DNA of 64,000 bases from Gracilaria caudata (Eukaryota > Rhodophyta > Florideophyceae > Gracilariales > Gracilariaceae), in NCBI GenBank assembly GCA_030374735.1, contig JASCIV010000009.1, forward strand, positions 23,932-87,931, given 5' to 3'. Under the pieces are notes generated by a model that was not told the origin of the DNA, ran no database searches, and saw only the letters and a program-made list of their open reading frames with translations. This document shows positions 31,186-45,463 of this stretch, piece by piece. Both the position numbers and the translations under genes were made by a program. Each line of letters opens with the position of its first letter. The stretch's first letter is position 1.

Positions 31186-34100
31186 ATGAGTAAGCGCTTT
31201 CCAAGAATCCGCATCTCGATAGATCGCGGGGGAACTTTCACAGATGTGTATGCCGAAATAGATCGTCTAAACAACGAAAATAATGACAACGTTACGACCG
31301 AGAAGCATGTGCTTAAGCTTCTCTCAGAAGATCCTCATAATTATGCTGATGCTCCCACTGAAGCAATTCGACGAATCTTGCATATAGCACTTGGAGACGA
31401 ACCTTTGCGAGGTCACCCACTCAACACCACTCATATTCAATCTATTCGAATGGGTACAACGATTGCAACTAATGCTCTCCTAGAGAGAAAGGGCAAGCCA
31501 TGTGCTTTGATTGTAACAGAAGGACTGGGTGATATTCTTGCTATTGGTAACCAGGCCAGAGAAGACCTATTTGATCTAGAAGTGAAGACGAGGCCACCTC
31601 TTTGTTGCGTTGCTATTGAAGCCGACGAACGCGTTATTCTGGACAAGGAAGATAATATTTATCGTCGCCACACCGATCATCTGCAACTACCAATGAAAGT
31701 GCGCCGTGAACTTGACAAAGAATCTCTCGCTGCGAAACTGAAAGAGCTCAGAAAAACAGGATTGCAATCACTCGCGGTTGCCCTCATGCATTCGTATGTT
31801 TTCAAGGATCACGAGCGTCAAGTTTGTGAACTAGCGCTCCAACATGGCTTCAAACATATATCGTTGTCCTCGGAGCTTACTCCCATGGTTAAGATCGTAC
31901 CACGGGCATTTACAGCCACCGTAGATGCCTACTTAACACCTCTCATCAAGAACTACATTGACAAGTTTCGATCGGGATTTGTGGACCGTCTTAGGGACGT
32001 CGATGTTCAGTTTATGCAGAGTGATGGGGGCCTTTGCGACATCGATCATTTTAGCGGATACTTGGCTATCCTATCCGGCCCTGCTGGAGGGGTGGTCGGT
32101 TATGCAAAGTCGTTTTATGGTTTTGAGGAAAGAATGAATACCAATCGGCCATTGATTGGGTTTGATATGGGTGGAACTTCCACTGATGTTTCTCGGTATT
32201 CTGGGCACTTCGAGTACATTTTCGAGACAGAAACTGCCGGCGTGACAATTCAAGCTCCTCAACTAGACATTAACACTGTGGCTGCGGGTGGTGGCTCACG
32301 ATTGTTCTATCGTAATGGTATGTTCTATGTGGGTCCTGATTCAGCAGGCGCTCATCCTGGACCCGTCTGTTACAGGAAAGGGGGATATCTTACTGTTACG
32401 GACGCAAATCTTATGTTAGGCAGAATTGAGTCTTCTCTGTTTCCTCATATTTTCGGTGAGAACGCTGATCAACCGCTGGATGAGGACGCGACGCGAAGGG
32501 CGTTTGCGGAACTGACTTCTGTTATTAATGAAGATCTCCGTTCAATGAATGAGAATGAAATGACGCCGGAGGAAGTAGCTGAGGGCTTTATTAAAGTTGC
32601 GAATGAGGCCATGTGTCGTCCAATCCGCCAGCTAACAGAATCTAAAGGACACGATGTTCGAACTCATTCCCTCGCGTGCTTTGGAGGTGCGGGTGGTCAA
32701 CATGCCTGTGCCATAGCACGAACGCTCGGTATCGAAACCGTTTTTGTGCATAAGTATTCCGGGGTACTTTCTGCGTATGGTATTGCTTTAGCTGACAGTG
32801 TTGTTGAACTACAGGAGCCCCTCGAAGTTTTGTACGCTGAGGAGGATGCAAGAAAAGAAGCTCTAGTTTTGCTTATTAGTCTAAAGAAATCCGTACGAGA
32901 AGCATTGAGAAAACGTGGCTTCGGTGATGCCAACATACGTTTTGAGCTTTATATAGATCTTCGGTACGAAGGAACTGACTTCGGAATTATGGTTCAATGC
33001 CCTGTGATTCAGGAAACATGCCCGGAAAAGGTGAACTTTGCGGATCTATTTCGGGAGCAGTACTCCAGGGAGCACGGATTTTGTATTCCAAATCGGCCTC
33101 TTATAATCGACAATGTACGAGTTCGTGGTCTTGGAAACGTCAGTGACACTCTCAAATTGAAAGGCAAACCTGCCATAGGAACATATGACATATTAGCTCA
33201 CGACACCTTCGGTAATGAAAAGTTTGTGGGGAAGGCTATCCCGGTTCTTACTACAGCTTGCTACTATGGAGATTCCGGTGGGTGGGTCGACAACGAAGTG
33301 TGGCGTATGTCAGACCTGCCCGCAGGGAAGGCTGTTCTTCCCGGACCATGTTTAATTGTAGATACAGACGCAGGAAATACCATCGTGATCGAACCGAACT
33401 CAATAGCTTGCGTTGCTACGGACGGGAACTTGTTTATCAGAGTAAGGCCGGACAAAGTGTCAACCGCGGCTTCGCCCAAAGCAATGGCGATATCTGCCAA
33501 CCAAGTGGATCACGTGAAGCTGTCGATTTATGCTCATCGCTTCATGAGCATTGCCGAGCAAATGGGCAGAACATTACAAAGAACCGCAATATCGACCAAC
33601 ATAAAGGAGCGTCTTGATTTCTCATGCGCTTTGTTCGATGAAATGGGAGGGCTTGTGGCGAACGCACCCCACGTACCTGTACATCTTGGTTCCATGCAGG
33701 ATACGGTGCGAAAACAAATTAAGATGATGGGTGACTCCTGGGTCGAAGATGAAGTCATTTTGACTAATCACCCATGCGCGGGTGGTTCGCACTTGCCGGA
33801 TATCACTATCATCACACCAGTTTACTATGAGGGAAAGTCGGTCTTCTACATTGCATCCAGGGGACATCACGCAGACATCGGGGGAGCTACACCGGGATCT
33901 ATGCCCCCGTTTAGCAAGACACTTGCGGACGAGGGGCTTGCCATTCGATCTATGCGAATTGTCAGAAACGGTTTGTTCCGGGAGAGCGAATTTTCTAATC
34001 TTCTACAAAGGGCTGGATGCCGATGTCTTGAGGATGTTGTTTCAGATGTGAGGGCACAGATAGCTGCAAACAAGAGAGGCATATCTTTGATCAAAGATTT

Positions 34101-35052
34101 AATCGACTCTGAAGGGTTGCCAACTGTTCAGTCGTACATGCATCATGTCCAAACCACGGCCAAACACGCTGTACAGGCATTGCTAAGGAAGGTTTCTCAG
34201 AATATGACAACAGGGGAGAAATCAGCGGTTTGCTTCACGGATTACATGGACGATGGAACCCCGATTAAGCTGGAAATTCGAATAAACCGTTCGCGGGGAA
34301 CTGCCTGTTTCGATTTCTCAGGTACGGGTCCTGAAACAAAAGGAAATACAAACGCCCCAGAAGCTGTCACAAGGTCTGCTGTTATTTATGCCCTTCGATG
34401 TCTTGTTGATGAAGATATTCCTCTAAATCAAGGATGTTTGGATCCCATTAGCATTGTAATTCCAGAAAACTCAATATTATCACCAAGCGAAAACGCAGCA
34501 GTGGTTGGCGGGAACGTTCTCACATCCCAAAGAGTGACAGATGTTATATTGGGAGCTTTCGGAGCTTGTGCTGCTTCGCAAGGATGTATGAACAATCTCA
34601 CTTTTGGAGACGAAACAATGGGATACTACGAAACTATTGGTGGAGGTTCTGGTGCTGGTCCGGGGTGGGACGGAGCATCAGGGGTACAGACACATATGAC
34701 AAACACTCGCATCACAGATCCGGAAATCATCGAGCGTCGATATCCGGTGATCGTTCGTGAGTTCTCACTGAGAAAAGGATCTGGGGGAGCTGGCAGATGG
34801 ACTGGTGGAGATGGTCTTGTGAGAGCTTTGGAATTCACGAAGACAATGACCGTTTCTATCCTTTCAGAGCGACGGAAGTATAGTCCTTGGGGATGTCAAG
34901 GAGGTAGTGATGCACGCCCAGGAGTAAATGAAATTGTTCGCGAAGACGGATCAACCACAAATCTTGGAGGTAAAAATTCAGTCGAAGTCCATGGTGGCGA
35001 CGTTGTCCGAATTCAAACCCCTGGAGGTGGAGGGTTTGGCCAGAGTTCCTGA
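31186..35052 (+). CDS. OPLAH: 5-oxoprolinase (ATP-hydrolysing)
   Basis: 1288 aa, the same length class as animal and plant 5-oxoprolinase. It hydrolyses 5-oxoproline to glutamate with ATP in the gamma-glutamyl cycle of glutathione turnover, in the cytosol. The N-terminal hydantoinase A-like half begins [17 protein letters not shown] (actin-like ATPase phosphate loop) and has [15 protein letters not shown] and [14 protein letters not shown]. The C-terminal hydantoinase B-like half runs from about residue 775 and includes [48 protein letters not shown] and [18 protein letters not shown]. It ends with the Gly-rich [10 protein letters not shown] typical of the family. Single exon of 3.9 kb with no frameshift. 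It is a fused eukaryotic form; prokaryotes often split the halves. Confidence 0.96.
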   Translation: MSKRFPRIRISIDRGGTFTDVYAEIDRLNNENNDNVTTEKHVLKLLSEDPHNYADAPTEAIRRILHIALGDEPLRGHPLNTTHIQSIRMGTTIATNALLERKGKPCALIVTEGLGDILAIGNQAREDLFDLEVKTRPPLCCVAIEADERVILDKEDNIYRRHTDHLQLPMKVRRELDKESLAAKLKELRKTGLQSLAVALMHSYVFKDHERQVCELALQHGFKHISLSSELTPMVKIVPRAFTATVDAYLTPLIKNYIDKFRSGFVDRLRDVDVQFMQSDGGLCDIDHFSGYLAILSGPAGGVVGYAKSFYGFEERMNTNRPLIGFDMGGTSTDVSRYSGHFEYIFETETAGVTIQAPQLDINTVAAGGGSRLFYRNGMFYVGPDSAGAHPGPVCYRKGGYLTVTDANLMLGRIESSLFPHIFGENADQPLDEDATRRAFAELTSVINEDLRSMNENEMTPEEVAEGFIKVANEAMCRPIRQLTESKGHDVRTHSLACFGGAGGQHACAIARTLGIETVFVHKYSGVLSAYGIALADSVVELQEPLEVLYAEEDARKEALVLLISLKKSVREALRKRGFGDANIRFELYIDLRYEGTDFGIMVQCPVIQETCPEKVNFADLFREQYSREHGFCIPNRPLIIDNVRVRGLGNVSDTLKLKGKPAIGTYDILAHDTFGNEKFVGKAIPVLTTACYYGDSGGWVDNEVWRMSDLPAGKAVLPGPCLIVDTDAGNTIVIEPNSIACVATDGNLFIRVRPDKVSTAASPKAMAISANQVDHVKLSIYAHRFMSIAEQMGRTLQRTAISTNIKERLDFSCALFDEMGGLVANAPHVPVHLGSMQDTVRKQIKMMGDSWVEDEVILTNHPCAGGSHLPDITIITPVYYEGKSVFYIASRGHHADIGGATPGSMPPFSKTLADEGLAIRSMRIVRNGLFRESEFSNLLQRAGCRCLEDVVSDVRAQIAANKRGISLIKDLIDSEGLPTVQSYMHHVQTTAKHAVQALLRKVSQNMTTGEKSAVCFTDYMDDGTPIKLEIRINRSRGTACFDFSGTGPETKGNTNAPEAVTRSAVIYALRCLVDEDIPLNQGCLDPISIVIPENSILSPSENAAVVGGNVLTSQRVTDVILGAFGACAASQGCMNNLTFGDETMGYYETIGGGSGAGPGWDGASGVQTHMTNTRITDPEIIERRYPVIVREFSLRKGSGGAGRWTGGDGLVRALEFTKTMTVSILSERRKYSPWGCQGGSDARPGVNEIVREDGSTTNLGGKNSVEVHGGDVVRIQTPGGGGFGQSS

Positions 35053-35619
35053 GCTTCTTGTGAAAAGGGCTAAGCGGACTTCCGCTCAAACCGGATTTCT
35101 GGGTATTATGAGCGTTCCACAGCAGTCCTCTGGGAGTAAACTCTTTGACTGTCGTTCTAACGATGTCTTGAAAGGAGCTATACCGAGTGTTTCAAGGATC
35201 TTCTTTCTCATTAAAGCAGGAGTTCCTCAAGTTTGTAGTTCATCTTCTCTGCGGCTCCACGAGGCCTTACTCCTTATTCGGATGTCGTTCCAGAGCTATG
35301 AGACAGGTCTTCTCAGGTAGGATGCTCTCTGGAGAGCGGGTCAGACAGTACATTTTGGTCTGCCAGTGAAGATTGAGGACGGAACTGACTGGCAGAGCTT
35401 TATGAAAGCACGGAATCTTCGGTGCGTTTTGAGTCGGACGCCACTCAGCACTGTGCCGTTAAAGGTACCGAACGTAGAAAAGTACAACGTTTGGTACACG
35501 ACACGGTGCTGTTGACTGAAGATTCCAGGACAGGAATTTTGCTTTCAAAGAAGTGAGAGTATACAGAGAGTCTCTTCTAACGAATACAATGTACACAAGA
35601 AAAAATCTAAACAGCATTT

Positions 35620-35710
35620 CTTCTTCTTCTTTATTGTGGACAGCAGCTTCTAATTACTAAGCTGCAGTAAAGCTTTCAAAGAAAGCTTTCTCTCTTTAGG
35701 AAGGCAGCAT
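35620..35710 (+). repeat. Dispersed repeat, copy 2
   Basis: Starts TTCTTCTTCTTTATTGTGG, has AATTACTAAGCTGCAGTAAA and an internal perfect palindrome AAAGCTTTC-AAA-GAAAGCTTT, and ends near TTTAGGAAGGC. It is bounded by a 14-bp direct repeat, CAGCATTTCTTCTT, at 35612-35625 and 35705-35718. Confidence 0.8.
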
Positions 35711-35883
35711 TTCTTCTTTACTCGAGCTTGAAGTTCCATGACGGCACTGCGGTAGAAGTTCTACGTTAGAACCATTCAAAGTTCCCTCCCCTTTGACGGA
35801 GGTGAGAATACCAGAGAGAGAAAGAACGGACTCCGAGAAAAGCCCATGCGCTTTCAGGGTACAACGCATTCCGCCCATCGTGG

Positions 35884-35905
35884 TGTACCGTCGTACCTTT
35901 GTACC
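35884..35905. repeat. Intergenic GTAC motif, copy at 35.9 kb
   Basis: Contains TGTACCGTCGTACC followed by TTTGTACC. It differs at one base from the 22-bp stretch at 2081-2102, and shares the first 13 bases with 10466-10478. Confidence 0.85.
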
Positions 35906-36173
35906 GGCCTCATGCAAATCGTCGAAAATTTGTACGGATCGAAACGGATCGTGCAACAAAGGGTCTGACCATGGAGAACTGGCCTCCGTGGCAGAGATGA
36001 GCAGCTCATTTGTTTCTCCTACGGAGCACACATGCTCTACAAGGATACTCTTATGTTCTAGAAGGAATTAATCTAGCCACCCATAATGTAGAAGAAAACG
36101 GAATACCTTTGCTTTGCAGCAATGGCTAGTCTCAAAAGATAAGTACTTGTACACGACGATATAGAAGCTTGTC

Positions 36174-37188
36174 CTACAACTGAATACGGTAGTAAAAGTT
36201 ACCAAGCTCGTTGTCCCTTGTCCCATCAGGTGCTCGCCAGTAATCAGTGCCCGGCACTATAGAACTCCCGTTTGAAAACAACTCTGTCCGAAGCGGTACA
36301 AAATCAGCCGGCTTAGCTCTACTCTCGACTTGCCCAATTGTTGGTATAAACGAGGGAGTGAACCAATCGTCTGTATGCTGTCTGGCGAACATGATTGAAA
36401 CGGAGTTATCGGCTAAGGTCAACTTTTGTCCGTTCACATGAATTGTTGATATTCCGGTGAAACAGTAGTAGCTAGCGTTTCGAAGCCTGAATGCGATTAA
36501 ATCACCACGCCTGAGCTCTAAGGCTGTGTGGTTTCCTCTTCTTTGCATTTCATTGTCAATGTTTGCCATGGTGATAACAGGACTGTCATCGTATTCTCCA
36601 ACGAGTTCACCGTTAAGCCACCATTTAATTTCCTTACATTGGTTCTGGAGCATTCCACTTCTTGACAGTCCGATTGACCATTTTCCTAACTCTATGACAG
36701 GCTGTGCCGCCGTTCGATCAGTTTGGTCACGGCAGTACGGCGTGCTGCCTTGCAAGCTTATTAGAGTGCTTCTCGTGATTGTTTTCATGGGACAGAGATG
36801 CGATCTCTCCAAGCATGCACAAGTCCAGCCAGCCTTACAGTACCTTTCTCTACATACCCCCGAAGATGGGGTTCCATCAATTCGATCCCAGCAAATACCT
36901 TGCGTTGAGGAGCCAAACTTGCAACTACCTGCTCATTTTGAAACATAGAAATTAGAAGTTAGCATCATCATGATCTTTTACGAAGTAGAAGGAGAAATCA
37001 GGGTATATTAGAGAGCAAGATTCGTTTTCGTGTTTATTCATCTCCGTCATTGCTTCTTTGAATGCAAACCAGGCCTGATGCAACTCACAGTAATCTGTGT
37101 CGAACCTGCATGGGGCAGTTTCTCCCTTAACGAAATATATGTAGATAGAGAGGAGGAGGCACAAAAAAACTGACTTTTGTGGCACCAT
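36174..37188 (-). CDS. Secreted cysteine-rich protein, paralogue A
   Basis: 284 aa from two exons, 37188-37089 and 36928-36174, across a 160-nt phase-1 intron (donor GTGAGT, acceptor GAGCAG) that splits a Cys codon. A hydrophobic signal peptide (VFLCLLLSIYIYFVKG) starts the protein. The N-terminal module has the pattern C-x6-C-S-C, GxxxQGICWDR, C-x4-C-KAGWTC-A-C. The C-terminal module has CKEIKWWLNGELVG, LELRRGDLIAFRLRNASYYC, a VNG site, DDWFTPSF and YWRAP...NFYYRIQL. It is clearly homologous to the genes at 40116 and 41373. I know no named family with this layout. The signal and cysteines suggest a disulphide-bonded extracellular or cell-wall protein. A TATA box at 37273-37279 favours this start over the ATG at 37233. 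Confidence 0.87.
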
Positions 37189-37272
37189 CGCGATCGGGGT
37201 TTGTTTAGAACGACGTGTTCTTGTAACCTTCAAAAGCTTACTGCTCAGGATTAGAAGGGGAAGAGTGTCTGC

Positions 37273-37279
37273 TTATATA
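37273..37279 (-). promoter_or_regulatory. TATA box of paralogue A
   Basis: Minus-strand TATATAAG lies 85 nt upstream of the chosen ATG at 37188 and only about 40 nt from the alternative ATG at 37233, a tight fit for a leader. Confidence 0.55.
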
Positions 37280-38446
37280 CTCACATTCTATTCTCTCCAT
37301 CACCAATTAAGACGAACGATTCTCGAAACGTATCGTTTCGAATGATATATGTCTCGTGAAGCAGTAAAGACATGGCTTTTTGGATTTCAATCTCCACGAA
37401 TTCAGGGCGCAGGGGGTCTTGCCGTTTGGCCGCCTTACAACCTTATATTTGAAATTCAGACTCAAAGGAGTCGCGAAAGAACGCCTCCCAGCAGCATAGT
37501 CATAATTTTGAAGTGAGATTTCCGAGATTGCGAGAAACAACTCCTTGGTAAAGGACTGGTATCTTCTTCGTCATCCTTCTCGCGCCAGAGAGAGAGAGAA
37601 ATGGCGCATTGGCCATTTAAAAGGACGTCTTGCTCACGAGAACTTTGAAACCTTGATAACCTGAAGTCACGGCTCCCGCACATCGAGAGCAGAATCAGTT
37701 CAACAGATCTGTTGATATGAACAGTTACCCTTGCCTTGTATGTTGAACAGATGTTAGGCAAACTGTTTATGTATTACATATTATGTTACATAAGGGTTTG
37801 TTTCAAGATATTTGTTTTGAATTTAAATTCGAAATCTATCATCTCTCTCTCTCTCTTTTACGGGCGCGATAGTTCAATTTCTACTTATCACAGAGCGTTG
37901 GAAGAAACGCTCTCTCACACTAAGGGTGTGGGTACAAAAGCAGCCACCATAAAAAAACGTGGGGTAAGGTAAGAAACCTAACATTTTTTCGGGCCACTTC
38001 TTGATGATCTCCGGTACTGTTAAATTCAAATCTATCATATATTGGGGGGAATTTATTGTTCCGCTTTGAACTTCAACTATACAGGTACTGTTTTCAGGCG
38101 AAAAGTTGTGGCTGTTGTGGCTCTCACTGTTGCCATCCCAACCGAATATTTACCTTTTAGGTAATAGTATTGGACAACATGCGAAAGGCTTGAACTAGCT
38201 TATTTGATGGAACAAAGGGAAAGACCATGTCAAATGTAGTCTGTGAATAGCGAGAAAACTTGGTAGCCCTTTTTGGGGGAGAAAGACTCCTTCACGAAAA
38301 ATCCTTTCCATGATATTGAAATGAAGAGTCATGCGACCAAAAGGCAGTTGACTGATAGTCAGATGGAACAGTTCGTCGTTGGAAACAGCTCTGTATTAAT
38401 TGTAGAACTCAGCCCATGTCCAGTGCAATTCGAAAGGGCGTTCTTC

Positions 38447-38610
38447 TTCTTCTTCTTCTTTATTGTGGACAACAGCCTCTACTGCTCGGTTGTGTTAGGA
38501 ATTAGAGCACAACTTCCACAATAAAGAAGAAGAAGAACAGCATATAATTACTAAGCTGAAGTAAAACGTTCAAAGAAAGTTTTCTCTCTGTAGAAAGGCC
38601 AAAAACTTCT
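38447..38610 (+). repeat. Dispersed repeat, copy 3, with internal foldback
   Basis: The left end (TTCTTCTTTATTGTGGACAA) and right part (AATTACTAAGCTGAAGTAAA, CAAAGAAAG, TTCTCTCTGTAGAAAGGCC) match copy 2. Between them about 70 bp is inserted that ends with an inverted copy of the left end, so 38447-38469 and 38515-38537 are perfect 23-bp inverted repeats. Confidence 0.85.
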
Positions 38611-39990
38611 GTGGCACTTATATATATCTAATCAAACTTTGCACTGTACGCCTAGCAGAAAGGGGGGTTCTTGAACTAGACATCAATAAAAGAGAAACGC
38701 GGTCACATGCCTTTTCATTTCATCAGCTCCACAAAGGGTCATTCTTGATAAGTAGTTTTGCAGAACCTGTAAAGGTGCTGGGTTTCTTATTTCTTAGTGA
38801 AAGAGCGTTTTCTTTAACAGAAACGATCTGCACTACATTATTGTGCCCGAAGGGAAAGAGTAGGGGCGAGATCAGCTCGAAGCTTTTCAGCAAGATCTTG
38901 ACACTCAATTGCTACCCAGTTCGCACCTTGTGCTATTCCACGCAGGCCTTTCCGCAAAGGACGCTACCTCTTCGTTAGAAATCTTTCTGCAGAGAGAATT
39001 TTGCTTCAACCTAACAGTTGAAGGTTGGTGCCCGCATTTTAGAAGCACCTGTTACCTTATGATTTGCACCGAGAATCAATTCTGCCTGATTTACAGGCGG
39101 ATTCATGATCAGCAAGGGGGAGGAATGGTCAGAAGTTATACCCTGAATTTCCCTTCTGCCCGCCGAAGTTCAAAAGCTTGAAATTGTGGGAACACAAAAA
39201 CCACTAGTAGGCTACAAGTCCGGTGTGAACTGATGGCAAGTCTACGCCTGCTACACGTATATCATCTCCCACAGGAATTTCCGCAAACAAGCCACTCGTT
39301 GAATCTGAGAGCGATGGCTGACTGCAGAACCCGCAGTGCTAATGTGAGATGTTGCAATAATCACATGCGGATAAGATCAATGATGGAATCAAAAGGGACG
39401 AATTGCGTTTTGTCAAATCCTGTCTTGGCCTTCTACAGTGGTGAGAGTGAATCGTTCAGATCCAAGTCAGGGATGATGGCCGTTTTACAAGAAAAGGAAG
39501 CAAGTTGACTTTCTCCACATCAGACAGCAGATTGCTGAGCCGCACGGAATTCCAGCTCAGACAATTTTCGCAATGCGTCCGAGAGGCAAATCGTATTGTT
39601 GCATGCAGACTGAGCAGAGGCGAAGCATGCACCGTGTTAGTAGGCTTGCGGAGAACAGAAGAAATAATTACAACTGCATACTCACATAGCCATGCACGTC
39701 ACGCAAATGTTTCAGGTGTTACTCTGGTTATTGATGCCAACGAACTTGTTTGTTAATTGGAAGCATCTCGCCCCCTACGGAACTCATTCCTAAGCGATGA
39801 AGTGGTTCTCCCAACTATGGTGTCGGCTTTCTCGTTTTAATTCGATCACGTTCAGTACGTTGTGTGACGCTGTTGATGAAATGATTTCATAGGGAAACTA
39901 GATGAGAGATTGTTTACTTCCCTTGTTTGTTCCAGATTTCAGGGCAAAACTTGTATGGACAGTCAAGATCTTGTTTCTCATCAGAAGCAC

Positions 39991-39998
39991 TATAAAAG
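39991..39998 (+). promoter_or_regulatory. TATA box of paralogue B
   Basis: TATAAAAG, 118 nt upstream of the ATG at 40116, in a good position for a leader of about 90 nt. Confidence 0.6.
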
Positions 39999-40115
39999 GC
40001 TTGTGCAGTCATCGCACATCCTCGAAAACGCCGCAAACTTCAATCCATTTGAACGATACGAATAACCGGTTGACAGCATCAGATCTTTCCTTCAACCTAA
40101 GATTTCCAAATCAAC

Positions 40116-41003
40116 ATGCGTGCCTCTCTTGGTATTGTGGTCCTTCTTGCGCTGTTCCAGACCATCATCGGGGATTTCGGACCGTGTAGGTACGATGATG
40201 ACCGGTGTAGCTGCAAGGTTGGGGAGCCCAACCAAGGTACATGCTGGGACAAGATAACCAATTCGCCAGGACAGTGCTCTAAACGATTTTGTCGCGCGGG
40301 CTGGACTTGCGCTTGTGGTGGGCGTACTCACGTCTGCTACCGTTCACCAAAGGCAATTAACACCTTGAAAAATGCAGCTGACATCACTAAGAGCATTGCT
40401 GAGTGCGTCACTACTTCTTTCCCGCTCGTCGTTGGTAGAGAGATTTCTCTTGGAACTGTCAGGTTTCACTTCTCGCGAGCAGGTACACTAGCAAACGATT
40501 GTACAAAGGTTGCCTGGTGGCACAACGGGGATTTGCTTGGCAACAGGCAGGCGTCCCTTTTAATGACAAGTGCCGTGGTCGATGATGAGTTAAAGAAAAG
40601 AGAGGAACACTCTCTTTTGGAGCTTCGTCCTGGAGATTTGCTGGCTTTTCGTTTCAAGGAAGGATCCTACTACTGCTACAAGCATTTTACGGAGATGGTT
40701 ATCAATGGGACTTCTGTGAACTCAGAAACGCTTGGCTTTAAATCTTTTTATACCAGAGAGTTTTCCGATAATTGGTTCATGCCGTCATATGTGCTCAACG
40801 ATGATAACACAGCCGAAGATGAGAGCGAACCTGATCTCCAAAAGTTTCTTCCTCTTCGTTCTAAAAAGCTTTCATCGGATACGATTGTGGTTCCTGGTAA
40901 TGACTATTGGGAACCACGGGATGACAGCAATCCTGACAACAAACGATCTAACTGGTATTTCCGTATTCAAATCCCGGATGAGATTCCAACGCTGACGTTA
41001 TAA
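40116..41003 (+). CDS. Secreted cysteine-rich protein, paralogue B
   Basis: 295 aa, one exon. Signal peptide MRASLGIVVLLALFQTIIG is followed by the same cysteine pattern as its neighbours: CRYDDDRCSCKVGEPNQGTCWDK, spaced Cys, then CRAGWTCAC. The C-terminal module has DCTKVAWWHNGDLLG, LELRPGDLLAFRFKEGSYYCY, the glycosylation-type site NGT, DNWFMPSY and a final NWYFRIQI. Compared with A and C it has an acidic insertion (about residues 228-240) and a short tail after RIQI. It lacks both intron positions of C and that of A. The function is unknown; an extracellular structural or binding role is inferred only from the signal peptide and the cysteines. It is the only uninterrupted member, so it is the best query for database searches. 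Confidence 0.9.
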   Translation: MRASLGIVVLLALFQTIIGDFGPCRYDDDRCSCKVGEPNQGTCWDKITNSPGQCSKRFCRAGWTCACGGRTHVCYRSPKAINTLKNAADITKSIAECVTTSFPLVVGREISLGTVRFHFSRAGTLANDCTKVAWWHNGDLLGNRQASLLMTSAVVDDELKKREEHSLLELRPGDLLAFRFKEGSYYCYKHFTEMVINGTSVNSETLGFKSFYTREFSDNWFMPSYVLNDDNTAEDESEPDLQKFLPLRSKKLSSDTIVVPGNDYWEPRDDSNPDNKRSNWYFRIQIPDEIPTLTL

Positions 41004-41372
41004 GCAAACAAGAAACTACAGACGAGATGGAAACTTAATCACAATTGAGGGGTGCTGATGATGAGGGGAGTAACTCTGGGTGATTGGATGGCAGTTACGA
41101 ACCCATTTAGTCACTCCTCTTACATTCATCCGATATTATAGTACCTTGGTAGTCAGTGCCGGTGAAGAACAGGTTTACCTGGAGTATGTGGTCTGTAGAG
41201 GCAAACAAGTAAAACAAAAGTCGAACGTACGTAATGTGAAAATTAATGTTCCAGTTTACTGAGGCAAGTCAAGTTTTTTCGTCTTGAATAACACCAAGAA
41301 GTATTGTCAAAGTAAGTTATAAGGCCAAGCGAAACACGGTAATCACAGGCAGAGCGTATTCAAGAGCTACCC
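41004..41372. other. Convergent spacer between paralogues B and C
   Basis: 369 bp of 3' sequence for both genes. No further element seen. Confidence 0.6.
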
Positions 41373-42355
41373 TTAAAGCACTTTGATTCGCCAGTAAGTG
41401 TTTGTGACCTCTGTGTTCAACACTCCGTAGGTATCGGAAAAGTCAGTGGTGGCTGGTGACCTCCAATTGCTTCCCTCGACAAAGTCGGGAGAGAACCAGT
41501 CGTCTTCGAAAATGTTGGAGAAACGATGAGTAACAGCTGAACTATCCGTCGTGTCTAAAGAAGTTCCATTAATGTTAAGTTGTGAAATACTGTTGTAGCA
41601 GGAGTACGGTGCGTTCCTCCATCGGAAGCCTGCAATTTTTTGGTTCGCAGTTCAAGAACGATTATCATTTTTGGTCAGGTTTGACTGCTCTGCACAGAGA
41701 ACCGCAACGAGGACAGGTGGAATTGTTTCATTTCTTAACTTACCAATTACTGATCCACTTCGAAGGGGTAGGTTGTTCCAATCACTCAGTGAATCCCTGA
41801 CAGTTTGGAGATTAGCAGTTGTAACGGTTGTGGGTTCGTTGAAGTTGTTCTGAAGAACACCATCGAGCCACCAAGCGAAAAGCTGGCAGTCTTGAGCCAA
41901 CAAACCAGTATCAGAAAACTGAGGATGGAAGGAACCAAGCTGAAACCCGGCGCTTGTGATGGTCCTCTGAGTAGTGATTTCGCATGGGACATTGGAAGTC
42001 AGCTCAAAGTCGTTAAGGTCAATCAGAGTGAAAACATCGATATCAGCTTGAGTGCAGAAAAAGTCACCCACACAATCACAGGTCCACCCAGCATCACAGT
42101 TTCGCTTGGAACATAATTCAGTCCCATCAGAAGCTGTTCCAGTTCTCTCATAGCTGCGTAGCAAAACATCACAGTCAGTCAGCATCCGGATGCGAATGGA
42201 CAATCTTTTCGGGATTGATGACGAAAAACTTACCATGCTCCTTGAGTAGACCCAAATGAACAAGAACACATGGTTTCATTGAACAGACATTCCTGACCCG
42301 TAACTGAGGCGGCAAGTAAAGCGAAAATGACCAGCATAGTACGCATGTTGTTCAT
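41373..42355 (-). CDS. Secreted cysteine-rich protein, paralogue C
   Basis: 262 aa from three exons: 42355-42234, 42153-41744 and 41629-41373. Introns are 80 nt (phase 2, splitting the Cys codon of QGAC) and 114 nt (phase 1, before FRWRN); both are GTAAGT...CAG. Splicing restores homology to A and B along the whole length. The signal peptide MRTMLVIFALLAASVTG is followed by CLFNETMCSCSFGSTQGACYER, CSKRNCDAGWTCDC, DCQLFAWWLDGVL, LPLRSGSVIGFRWRNAPYSCY, NINGTS, DDWFSPDF, NWRSP and TYWRIKVL at the end. It is the most diverged of the three. The last exon is too short to stand out alone and is recognised only by homology. Function unknown. Confidence 0.87.
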
Positions 42356-45207
<2,852 letters not shown>

Positions 45208-45463
45208 CTGTTCAGGAGATGATGATCTACCAATGCAAGGATGAAAGCCCGTGCTCGCCTTGTCAGACGAGAACTATACTATCCTTTTTGTTGATTCGCA
45301 AGCACGTTTTGTTTTGACCTCCTCTTCTTTGTGTACTGGACGATGCGGTTGTCCTTTACGCCTGCGACGCCTGTTATTATCTCAGACGAACAAGCGAGGC
45401 TTCGTCGATGCGAAATGCACTGAGGAATATCGTGATCTGTTAAGATACGATAGTGTCTAGTCC

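Larger units (their letters stand above)
35053..36173. other. Convergent spacer with repeats
   Basis: Lies between the convergent OPLAH and secreted-protein genes. It contains dispersed repeat copy 2 (about 35620-35710) and the GTAC motif at 35884-35905. Plus-strand frames here have no recognisable content. Confidence 0.6.
37189..40115. other. Long spacer between divergent paralogues A and B
   Basis: 2.9 kb with CT/GA tracts (37587, 37843-37856), the dispersed repeat copy 3 with its foldback (38447-38610) and the promoters of both paralogues. Several 60-95-codon frames exist, none with signal peptide or domain content, so none is called. Confidence 0.55.
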
